Assembly (NCBI GenBank): GCA_964420125.1
Contig: CAYQQQ010000010.1
Span: forward strand, 1-64,000
Source of the DNA: CAYQQQ01 sp964420125
Lineage (GTDB): Bacteria; Actinomycetota; Acidimicrobiia; Acidimicrobiales; Microtrichaceae
DNA: 64,000 nt
Direction: 5' to 3'
Below, piece after piece: positions 7,989 through 14,671 of this stretch (within the stretch, counting starts at the first letter, position 1; each line of letters opens with the position of its first letter). A model generated the notes under the pieces. The model did not search any database, was not told the DNA's origin, and worked only from the letters and a program-made list of their open reading frames with translations. Both the position numbers and the translations under genes were made by a program.

Positions 7989-9640
7989 GCGGCACCCCGG
8001 GTCTCGACCGCTCGGCACCGCTCGACCCGGCGGCGTTGCAGGTGCTGATCGCCCGGCTGGAGGGGATCGCCGAGGAGATGGGGGCGGTGCTGCAGCGCGC
8101 CGCCTTCAGCCCCAACATCAAGGAGCGTGCTGACTGCTCCGCCGCCGTGTTCGACGCCGCCGGCCGTGTGCTGGCCCAGGCCGAGCACATCCCCGTGCAC
8201 CTCGGGTCGATGCCGGCCTCGGTGGCGGCGGTGGTGGAGGCCCTCGGCGACTCGCTCCGGCCGGGGGAGCACGCAGTGGTCAACGACCCCTTCGCGGGGG
8301 GCACCCATCTCAACGATGTCACCGTGGTGAGCCCCTGCTGGGTCGACGGCGCCCTGGTGGGATGGGTGGCCAACCGGGCCCACCACTCCGACGTGGGTGG
8401 CGCGGCGCCCGGTTCGATGCCCGCCGACGCCACCGAGATCCATCAGGAGGGACTGCGCCTGCCGCCGGTGCGCTTGGACGAGGGGGTGCGCGTGCTGATC
8501 CTGGCCAACAGCCGCACCCCTCGGGAGCGCTCCGGCGACCTCGAGGCCCAGGTGGGGGCGAACGTGGTGGGCGTGGCCCGCCTGGCCGAGCTGGCCGGCT
8601 CGCCGTTCGACGAGGTGCTCGCCCACGGGGAGCGCCGCTGTCGGGCGGTGCTGGCCGCCCTGCCCGAGGGGGAGTGGCCGGCGGAGGATCGTCTGGACTC
8701 CACCGGCTCGGACCCGTCCCAACAGCGGCCGGCGATGCTGCGCTGCACGGTGCGGGTGGAGCACCGAGGTGGTGGGGGAGGCGCGGGGATCACCTTCGAC
8801 TTCACCGGCACCGACCCGCAGCGGCAGGGCAACACCAACGCGGTGGAGGCGGTGACGGTCTCGGCGGTGGGCTTCGTGCTGCGCTCGGTGCTGGACCACG
8901 ATCTGCCCGCCAACGCCGGCACGATGGCTCCGGTGAGGGTGGTGGCCCCTGCGGGGTCTCTGGTGGCGGCGCGGTTCCCGGTGGCGGTGGGTGCCGGCAA
9001 CGTGGAGGTGAGCCAGCGGATCGTGGACGTGTGCCGCCGGGCGCTGGCCGGGGTGGTGCCGGATCGGGTCGGCGCCGCCGATCAGGGGACGATGAACAAC
9101 CTGCTGGTGGGCGGTTCGGGGGAGGGCGGATCCTGGGTGTACTACGAGACGGTGGCCGGTGGTCAGGGCGGCCGTCCCCCCGATCCCGCGGTGGACGGCG
9201 GCCGTCCCCGGCCGGGGATGTCCGGCGTGCACACGGGCATGACCAACACGAGGAACACGCCCATCGAGGCGTTGGAGCGTGCGTTCCCGTTGCGGGTGCT
9301 GCGGTACCGCCTACGGCGCGGCAGCGGTGGTGCAGGCTGGGCGCCGGGCGGCGAGGGCATCGAGCGCGACATCCAGGTGCTCCAGGACGCGACGGTCTCG
9401 CTCATCACCGAGCGTCGGGTCTCGCAGCCGTGGGGTCTCGCCGGCGGCGAGCCTGGAGCTGTCGGGGAGAACTGGCTGCTACCGGCCGGCGACGAGGCCC
9501 GAGCCGAACGCCTCCCCGACAAGTGCACGATCCAGCTCAAGGCCGGCGACGTTCTCCGGATGCTGACGCCCGGCGGCGGCGGTTGGGGAGATCCAGCTGG
9601 GTCGAACGCAGGAACGGAGGCAGGTCCACCCCTGGATTGA
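7985..9640 (+). CDS. hyuB: hydantoinase B/oxoprolinase family, subunit B
   Basis: A 551-residue HyuB-family subunit, the partner of the upstream HyuA, which it overlaps by 4 bases. Recognisable family segments are NDPFAGGTHLNDVTVV (about residue 100), VANRAHHSDVGG, GTMNNLLVGG, and the C-terminal block HTGMTNTRNTPIEALE to LTPGGGGWGDP. The gene looks intact and full length. Its last 420 bases are the source of two decayed copies further right (10314-10642 and 12640-12760), so its 3' end appears to have been a site of repeated insertion or duplication. Confidence 0.92.
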   Translation: MSGTPGLDRSAPLDPAALQVLIARLEGIAEEMGAVLQRAAFSPNIKERADCSAAVFDAAGRVLAQAEHIPVHLGSMPASVAAVVEALGDSLRPGEHAVVNDPFAGGTHLNDVTVVSPCWVDGALVGWVANRAHHSDVGGAAPGSMPADATEIHQEGLRLPPVRLDEGVRVLILANSRTPRERSGDLEAQVGANVVGVARLAELAGSPFDEVLAHGERRCRAVLAALPEGEWPAEDRLDSTGSDPSQQRPAMLRCTVRVEHRGGGGGAGITFDFTGTDPQRQGNTNAVEAVTVSAVGFVLRSVLDHDLPANAGTMAPVRVVAPAGSLVAARFPVAVGAGNVEVSQRIVDVCRRALAGVVPDRVGAADQGTMNNLLVGGSGEGGSWVYYETVAGGQGGRPPDPAVDGGRPRPGMSGVHTGMTNTRNTPIEALERAFPLRVLRYRLRRGSGGAGWAPGGEGIERDIQVLQDATVSLITERRVSQPWGLAGGEPGAVGENWLLPAGDEARAERLPDKCTIQLKAGDVLRMLTPGGGGWGDPAGSNAGTEAGPPLD

Positions 9641-9697
9641 CCGCCCGTTGGGACAGCTCGCCGCGATCCTTGCCGTTGCGAAGTGCATGTGCCGAGC

Positions 9698-9703
9698 TAG
9701 CAT
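9698..9703 (+). promoter_or_regulatory. -10 hexamer TAGCAT before vapB
   Basis: TAGCAT lies 8 bases before the ATG at 9712. The toxin-antitoxin mRNA therefore appears leaderless. Confidence 0.45.
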
Positions 9704-9711
9704 TGTGCGAC

Positions 9712-9933
9712 ATGCGGACCTTGTACCTCCGGAACGTGCCCGACGACGTCGGCGAGCGCTTGGAGCGTCTCGCTGAGAGGGAGGGCCTTTCGCTCTCCGC
9801 GTTCGCGACGCGCGAACTCGCTTCCATCTCACGTCGCGCAGACAACCCTGCGCTGCTGGCCGGGCTGCCGGACCTCGGAGTCGACGCCGATGTCGTCGTC
9901 GCAGATGTCGAGGCAGGGCGAGCGTCTCGTTGA
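9712..9933 (+). CDS. VapB-type antitoxin (ribbon-helix-helix/CopG)
   Basis: A 73-residue antitoxin. The N-terminal beta strand and helix (MRTLYLRNVPDDVGERLERLA, then EGLSLSAFATRELA) fit a ribbon-helix-helix/FitA-like DNA-binding fold. The acidic C-terminal tail would wrap the toxin. The family neutralises its cognate PIN ribonuclease and autorepresses the operon. Its TGA overlaps the TTG start of the toxin. It sits just after hyuB. Confidence 0.82.
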   Translation: MRTLYLRNVPDDVGERLERLAEREGLSLSAFATRELASISRRADNPALLAGLPDLGVDADVVVADVEAGRASR

Positions 9934-10313
9934 TCGTGATCGACGCCTCGGCCGCAGTGCTCGGCCTGATGAACGACGGCGATGCGAGGGCGATGCTGGC
10001 GGCAGAAGCAGCCATCTGCCCCCACCTGGCCGACTCGGAGGTCGTCAATGCCCTTCGAGGTCAAGTGCTTCGGGGCGATCTCGACGTCGGGGCCGCCGAG
10101 CGGATGATCGATGTCTGGCAGCGGCTGGGCATCGAGCGCGTCGGTGTATCAGGTCTCCTGGGTCGTGTGTGGGAGCTGCGTGAGAACCTCAGCGCGTACG
10201 ACGCGACGTACGTCGCACTTGCAGAGGCGCTCGAGAGCCCGCTCGTGACCGCTGATGGTCGCCTGGCTCGCGCGCCGGGACCCCAGTGCACGATCACCGT
10301 TGTACGTCGATGA
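9930..10313 (+). CDS. VapC-type PIN-domain ribonuclease toxin
   Basis: A 127-residue PIN protein. The acidic Mg2+ site is visible as D5 in IVIDASA, E38 in DSEVVNAL, D95 in SAYDATYVALAE and D113 in VTADGRLA. VapC toxins cleave tRNA or rRNA. It probably starts at TTG 9930, overlapping the antitoxin stop in TTGA; GTG 9936 is an alternative. The stop codon is followed without a gap by a decayed copy of the hyuB 3' end. Confidence 0.88.
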   Translation: MIVIDASAAVLGLMNDGDARAMLAAEAAICPHLADSEVVNALRGQVLRGDLDVGAAERMIDVWQRLGIERVGVSGLLGRVWELRENLSAYDATYVALAEALESPLVTADGRLARAPGPQCTITVVRR

Positions 10314-10642
10314 CCGGAGTGCAGGGCGTTCGGTGGCGTCACCAACACGGGGAACACCCCCATCGAAGCGCCGAGTGGCGAGGGCATCGAGCGCGACCTC
10401 CAGGTGCTGGAGGACGCCACCGTCTCGCTGATCACCGAGCGGCGGGCGTCCCCGCCGTGGGGGTCGGCCGGCAACGAGCCCGGCGCCCCGGCGAGAACTG
10501 GCTCCTGCCAGCCGGCGATGTGGCGCGGGCCCGACGCCTCGCCGACAAGTGCACCATCCAGGTCCACGCCGGCGATGTCGTGCGCATGCTCACGCCGGGA
10601 GGCGGGGGCTGGGGAGCCCTCCCGGTGCCCAAGAACCTCTGA
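10314..10642 (+). pseudogene. decayed copy of the hyuB 3' end (relic 1)
   Basis: Translated in pieces, this reads VTNTGNTPIEA, EGIERDLQVLEDATVSLITE and, after a frame change, ENWLLPAGDVARARRL and TPGGGGWG. These match the hyuB C-terminus (9222-9640) in order. About 27 residues after PIEA are deleted, and one base is lost near 10490, breaking the frame. It begins at the base after the VapC stop with CCGGAGTGCA, the counterpart of CCGGCGTGCA in hyuB. It cannot encode a functional HyuB. Confidence 0.85.
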
Positions 10643-10696
10643 CCGAGCCGGGAGTCCGGCCGGGCTGTGGTCGAGATAGGGAACAGCAATCGGTCT

Positions 10697-10755
10697 GTTT
10701 GGGTATCATTTGGTGGTCCAAACGGGGAGCAAACTGCGGTCTAGCTGGGTAGGGT
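10697..10755 (+). promoter_or_regulatory. putative promoter/operator of the ATPase gene
   Basis: This short AT-richer stretch contains the inverted repeat GTTTGG (10697-10702) and CCAAAC (10718-10723) with a 15-base loop. It also contains a -10 hexamer TAGGGT at 10750-10755, 6 bases before ATG 10762. The palindrome could be an operator. No cognate regulator is identifiable. Confidence 0.4.
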
Positions 10756-10761
10756 GCTGTG

Positions 10762-12012
10762 ATGCCGAACTACATCCCGAGGATCGTCGATCACGAACTG
10801 GGCGAGGCGATTCGAGAGCACCCGGCGATCCTCCTCGTGGGGCCTCGGGGCGCGGGCAAGACCACGACCGCCCGTCGGCACGCGTCGAGCATCGTCCGTC
10901 TCGACATGCCGGCGGAGGCGGCGGCGTTCGCGGCAGACGCCGACGCGGCGTTGGCCAGCTTCGACGAGCCCGTCTTGCTCGACGAGTGGCAGGCCGTCCC
11001 GGAGGTGCTCGCCGCTGTCAAGCGTGCGGTCGATGACGATCGGCGTCCCGGCAGGTTCGTGCTGACCGGGAGCGTGCGAGCAGACCTGGAGGCAGAGACC
11101 TGGCCCGGCACAGGCCGCTTGGTCCGGCTCCCGATGCACACCTTCAACCAACGCGAGTTGGTCGGCAGGACGTCGGGGCCGAACCCGATCGACGTCATCG
11201 CTGCCGGCGACGCGCTGTCGCTGGAGGTCGTGGGACCGGCGCCGACCCTTCCGGAGTACGTGGACCTGTCGCTTCGCGGAGGTTACCCGGAGGCGGCGAT
11301 CGAGCTGGGAGGGCGCGGCCGCCAGCGTTGGCTCACCAGCTACCTCGAACAGCTCATCACCCGTGACGCGGTGGACCTCTCGGGTCGTGATCCTGCGAGG
11401 CTCGCCCGGTACTTCGAGGTCCTCGCACTGAACTCAGCCGGGATCGTGAGCAACACGACGCTCTACGAGGCGGCGAACATCGACAAGAAGACAGCAGATG
11501 CCTACGACCGCCTGCTGTCGGATCTCTTCGTGCTCGACGCTGTGCCGGCCTGGTTCACGAATCGGCTCACTCGACTCGTCAAGGCGCCGAAGCGCTACGT
11601 CACCGATCCATCGCTCGTCGGGGCGGCGCTGAGGATCGATCTGGAAGGAGTGCTCCGCGATGGCGACCTGCTCGGGCGGCTGCTCGACACGTTCGTCGCT
11701 GCTCAACTCCGGCCAGAGCTCGCCGCGAGCGCGGGGCGTCCCCGTCTCTTCCACGTGCGTGAGAAGAACGGGCGTCACGAGGTGGACCTCCTGGCCGAGT
11801 TCGGCGGGGGACGAGTCGTGGCGATCGAGGTCAAAGCGACGGCAGCACCAAACCGAGGTGATGCCGCGCATCTCGAGTGGATGCGGGATCGCCTAGGTGA
11901 GCGGTTCCTTGCGGGCGTGGTCTTCCATTCCGGGCCGGCCGGGTTCGCCCTCACGGACCAGGTCGCAGCGCTCCCGATCGCCTCGCTCTGGTCGCCTGGT
12001 GGAGCTGTCTGA
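10762..12012 (+). CDS. DUF4143/AAA_14 family ATPase
   Basis: A 416-residue P-loop protein. Walker A is GPRGAGKTT (about residues 28-36), and a Walker B-like segment is PVLLDEWQAVPEV. The C-terminal DUF4143 domain ends with a PD-(D/E)XK-like pattern (HEVDLLAEF ... VAIEVKAT). The family is common in accessory regions and is often treated as a possible defence or toxin-antitoxin component, but its role is not established. ATG 10762 is preferred over GTG 10759 because TAGGGT ends 6 bases before it. It lies between relic 1 of hyuB and an antitoxin/PIN pair, and its stop opens directly into the antitoxin frame. Confidence 0.85.
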   Translation: MPNYIPRIVDHELGEAIREHPAILLVGPRGAGKTTTARRHASSIVRLDMPAEAAAFAADADAALASFDEPVLLDEWQAVPEVLAAVKRAVDDDRRPGRFVLTGSVRADLEAETWPGTGRLVRLPMHTFNQRELVGRTSGPNPIDVIAAGDALSLEVVGPAPTLPEYVDLSLRGGYPEAAIELGGRGRQRWLTSYLEQLITRDAVDLSGRDPARLARYFEVLALNSAGIVSNTTLYEAANIDKKTADAYDRLLSDLFVLDAVPAWFTNRLTRLVKAPKRYVTDPSLVGAALRIDLEGVLRDGDLLGRLLDTFVAAQLRPELAASAGRPRLFHVREKNGRHEVDLLAEFGGGRVVAIEVKATAAPNRGDAAHLEWMRDRLGERFLAGVVFHSGPAGFALTDQVAALPIASLWSPGGAV

Positions 12013-12066
12013 CGCTCGGGTGGAGCGGGACGAGTTGGCCGTCTGTCGTCGACGGTCGACCAAGCG

Positions 12067-12231
12067 GTGGGTGCCCATCTGTCCCGGCTCCGGCACCTCC
12101 GAGTCGTCGACGGGTGGCTCGCCGAGCTTGATGCCGAGCATGGCCCGGTCGACCCGGAGACGCTCGAGTGGACCGCGCGCATCGTGGACGACCGGGCATC
12201 CACCGGTGACCGACCAGCGAAGGCCGGTTGA
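12067..12231 (+). CDS. probable antitoxin of the second PIN module; start uncertain
   Basis: In the frame ending at TGA 12229-12231, the sequence reads RLSSTVDQAVGAHLSRLRHL and then WLAELDAEHGPVDPETLEW. This resembles ribbon-helix-helix antitoxins with an acidic tail. The conserved RLSxTVD start lies upstream of the first ordinary start codon in frame (GTG 12067), and the frame opens directly after the ATPase stop at 12012 with no ATG/GTG/TTG before RLSS. Either the start has been lost or an unusual start or coupling is used. The stop abuts the toxin GTG. Codon bias supports this frame. Confidence 0.5.
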   Translation: MGAHLSRLRHLRVVDGWLAELDAEHGPVDPETLEWTARIVDDRASTGDRPAKAG

Positions 12232-12639
12232 GTGCTCCTGCTCGACAGCGAGGCCATCTCGTCGGTTGCCCACGGGCCGGATCGTCGCCGGGATCGGGTC
12301 CGAGCACTCGTGATGGAGATGCGATCGTGGGACCTGCCGATCGCAACGGTCGCGGCTGTCCTCGCCGAAGTGGTCCGCGGTCGACCGGCTGATGTCGGCG
12401 TGTTCGCCGGTCTGCGACGTGAGCGGGTCGAGGTCCACCATGTCGACAGTCGCATGGGCGTGCGAGCCGGGCAGCTGCTCGGAACGGTCGGCGCCGGGTC
12501 GGAGATGGCGATCGATGCCTTCCTCTTGGCCGACGCTGACCTGCGCGGAGGGGCGGTCATCGCCACGTGCGACACCGACGATCTGCGACGCCTTGCAACC
12601 GTGGCACAGCGCGTTCGAATCGCCGATCTCGATCGGTGA
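12232..12639 (+). CDS. PIN-domain ribonuclease toxin (second module)
   Basis: A 135-residue PIN-type protein. Acidic residues are D5 in LLLDSEA, E45 in VLAEVVRG, D95 in MAIDAFLLADAD and D114 in ATCDTDDL. It differs clearly from the VapC at 9930 (different spacing and little identity), so it is not a recent duplicate. It starts at GTG 12232 immediately after the preceding TGA. Its stop, like that of the first toxin, is followed at once by a hyuB-tail relic beginning CCGGAATGCA. Confidence 0.8.
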   Translation: MLLLDSEAISSVAHGPDRRRDRVRALVMEMRSWDLPIATVAAVLAEVVRGRPADVGVFAGLRRERVEVHHVDSRMGVRAGQLLGTVGAGSEMAIDAFLLADADLRGGAVIATCDTDDLRRLATVAQRVRIADLDR

Positions 12640-12760
12640 CCGGAATGCACAGCGTTCGGTGATGTGACCAACAGGAACTCCCCCATCGAGGCCCTGGAGC
12701 GGGCGTTCCCCGCGCGCTGCGCTGCCGGCTGCGTCGATGCAGTGGAGGAGCCGGGTGGGG
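12640..12760 (+). pseudogene. decayed copy of the hyuB 3' end (relic 2)
   Basis: The sequence encodes VTNRNSPIEALERAFPAR before decaying, matching MTNTRNTPIEALERAFPLR of HyuB. It shares with relic 1 the first bases after the toxin stop and a 7-base insertion (GTTCGGT) absent from intact hyuB, so the two relics have a common origin. A further 150 bases to the right are unassigned. Confidence 0.75.
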
Positions 12761-12911
12761 GAACTGGCTCCTGACCGGCTCACGCGGGGTACGCCGGTCG
12801 AAGTGGTGAGCCCGTTGGTCACGGCCTCTGGTGAGCGGCTCGCCAGGTTCTGCTCTCGCAGGATGTCGGCGTGCCCCGCGTGCTCCCGCAGCACCTGGAT
12901 TTGCAGAGCCG

Positions 12912-13145
12912 CGGGCGATGCCGATGTCATCGTACGACCGGCTCGTGACAGCCTGACCGAACCACACGCCCTCGACGAACGTCGCGTGCTTGTCGAGGCC
13001 GAGCAGCATGGGTCCCCGACGGCACGAGCCGGCGACGAGCCTCCTCCTCGCTAAGGTCGACCAGGGAGTCGCGGAGTGCCACCCGGTAGTCGTCGATGAG
13101 CTCCTCGACACGGTGGCGCTGCTCGTCCGTCCAGTCAGCCGGCAC
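12912..13145 (-). pseudogene. truncated, frameshifted DinB/DUF664-like gene
   Basis: From ATG 13145 the minus strand reads MPADWTDEQRHRVEELIDDY to RRRLVPS. After a one-base frame change near 13010-13016 it continues MLLGLDKHATFVEGVWFGQAV and SYDDIGIA. This is the N-terminal half of a DinB-like (DUF664) four-helix metalloprotein. The similarity ends near 12912, close to the hyuB relic, so the gene was probably cut by the events that built the island. Confidence 0.7.
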
Positions 13146-13242
13146 GACGCCACCCTACGGGCGCGGTCAGTGCGGCGCCGCGTCGAGGGTGGGTCGGGTC
13201 GAGGTTGTCCGGGTCCGCAAGGATGTCACCGTGGGTGGTGTG

Positions 13243-13305
13243 GACGCGTCCGCGGACGCGTCGGGGCCACGGTGGGTGGTGTGGTGGGCCATTGGCAGTG
13301 GCCCC
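13243..13305. repeat. 20-bp perfect palindrome followed by a hairpin
   Basis: Bases 13243-13262 (GACGCGTCCGCGGACGCGTC) equal their own reverse complement. Directly after lies a second inverted repeat, GGGGCCAC (13263-13270) with GTGGCCCC (13298-13305). The same 20-mer recurs at 14109-14128 inside the HNH gene. The rest of the 13146-13454 gap shows a short hairpin (GTCGAG/CTCGAC near 13335) and no gene. Confidence 0.8.
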
Positions 13306-13454
13306 GGAGCGATGTCATACCCCTGTCATAGGCTTGGTCGAGCACAGCTCGACTGCCTGCTGAGAAGGCGGTCCTTCCAAAGAGATCGGTGGTTGTCCGG
13401 GGAGAGCCCCCGGCTTGGGTGCCAGCCGGTCGGTGGACATGTGGGAAGGCCGTC

Positions 13455-14576
13455 ATGTCGTTGGGTTCGGTGTCGTTGGGTTCGGTGTCGTTCAGTTCGG
13501 TGGAGGATCGTGTCGAGGGGCAGGATCGCCGCTCGGGTGTCCCGCTCAGCGTGCGGGTGGAGGTGTTGGAGGTGGGTCGGCGTCTCTCGGGTGCGCAGCA
13601 CCGTCTGGTGGGGTTGGTCGCGGTGTTGGATCGTTCGGGGGAGTGGGCGTTGGACGGGGCGCGCACGTGTGCGCATTGGGTGGCCTCGGCGTTGGATGTG
13701 GAGGTGTGCACGGCGCGGGAGTGGTTGCGGGTGGGTCGCGCGCTCGGCTCCTTGCCCGGTGTGAACGAGGCGTTCGGTGAGGGTCGGATCTCCTATGCGA
13801 AGGTGCGTCAGCTCACCCGGGTGGCGACTGCGGCCAACGAAGCGGAGCTGGTCGGGATCGCCGAGGCGACTCCGGCGGGTCGGTTGTGCGGGGCGCTGGC
13901 GCGCTGGTTGGCGCGTCATGAGGAACCCGAGGACACCGAGCAGCGCCAACGCGCGGCGCGTAGCTTCACGTGGCGTACCGAGGCCGACGGGATGATCTCC
14001 GCGGTGTTGCGTCTGGCGCCGCCGGTGGCGGCGGTGGTGATGGCCGCGGTGGACACCTGGGTGCTCCAACATCCCCCACCCACCCCGGCCGCCGCCGAGG
14101 GTGGCAGCGACGCGTCCGCGGACGCGTCCGCGTCACTGTCGGTGAGCAGGTGGCCGTCGGTGGCGCAGCAGCGTGCCGACGCGTTGTTGGGCTTGGTGCA
14201 AGGTGGTGGCGCGAAGGTCGACACCGAGGTGGTGCTGCACGTGCGCGGTGACGGCTGCACCCTCGATGACGGCACCCCCATCGCGGGGACGGTGGTGGAG
14301 CGTGTGGCGCCGGTGTCGTTGCTGCGGGTGCTGATCCACGACGCCGAGGGCCGACCGATCAACGCGTCGGGCCGTCGTCGGCATCCCAGCGCCCGTCAGC
14401 AGCGCGTCGTGCACGAACGCGACCGGGGATGTGTCGACTGCGGAGCCACCACCCTGTTGGAGCTCGACCACGAACCCGCCTACGCGCTCAGCGGCCACAC
14501 CATCGTCGACGAGCTCCACGAACGCTGCTTGACCTGCCACCGCGCCCGCCACACCGACCAGGGAACCCGACCATGA
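13455..14576 (+). CDS. DUF222 domain HNH endonuclease (REP13E12-like family)
   Basis: A 373-residue DUF222 protein. The family core AVLDRSGEWALDGARTCAHW starts near residue 57. The C-terminal HNH zinc module reads HERDRGCVDCG ... LELDHEPAY ... ERCLTCHRARH (about residues 317-362). This abundant actinobacterial family is linked to REP13E12-type repeats and presumed mobile; its biological role is not settled. ATG 13455 has GGAAGG upstream. The first residues (MSLGSVSLGSVSFSSVEDRV) come from a short tandem DNA repeat. Codon use favours GTG/TTG more than in neighbouring genes. A copy of the palindrome from 13243 lies inside, encoding ASADAS. Confidence 0.85.
   Translation: MSLGSVSLGSVSFSSVEDRVEGQDRRSGVPLSVRVEVLEVGRRLSGAQHRLVGLVAVLDRSGEWALDGARTCAHWVASALDVEVCTAREWLRVGRALGSLPGVNEAFGEGRISYAKVRQLTRVATAANEAELVGIAEATPAGRLCGALARWLARHEEPEDTEQRQRAARSFTWRTEADGMISAVLRLAPPVAAVVMAAVDTWVLQHPPPTPAAAEGGSDASADASASLSVSRWPSVAQQRADALLGLVQGGGAKVDTEVVLHVRGDGCTLDDGTPIAGTVVERVAPVSLLRVLIHDAEGRPINASGRRRHPSARQQRVVHERDRGCVDCGATTLLELDHEPAYALSGHTIVDELHERCLTCHRARHTDQGTRP
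14109..14128. repeat. second copy of the 20-bp palindrome
   Basis: Identical to 13243-13262 and located within the HNH coding sequence. It is extended by a further partial unit (CGCGTCC) to the right. Confidence 0.85.
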
Positions 14577-14671
14577 CAGCTCTCCACCGAAGCGCTGTGC
14601 CCGCGGCCGTGCCGGGGCAGCTGACGGCCGCAATGCTCAGGCGAGGATCCCCACGTGTCGAGGAACGGTGC

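Noticed and set aside
10286..10642. A 118-codon independent gene after vapC
   Set aside because: Its C-terminal half is the HyuB tail and its N-terminal half is HyuB read in the wrong frame, so it is a relic.
12927..13145. Intact 72-codon minus-strand gene
   Set aside because: The similarity to DinB-like proteins continues in another frame after a one-base shift, so this is the first part of a pseudogene.
14429..14671. Longer N-terminus for the diguanylate cyclase
   Set aside because: The extension overlaps the end of the HNH gene in another frame. GAGGAA 6 bases before ATG 14672 marks the real start.
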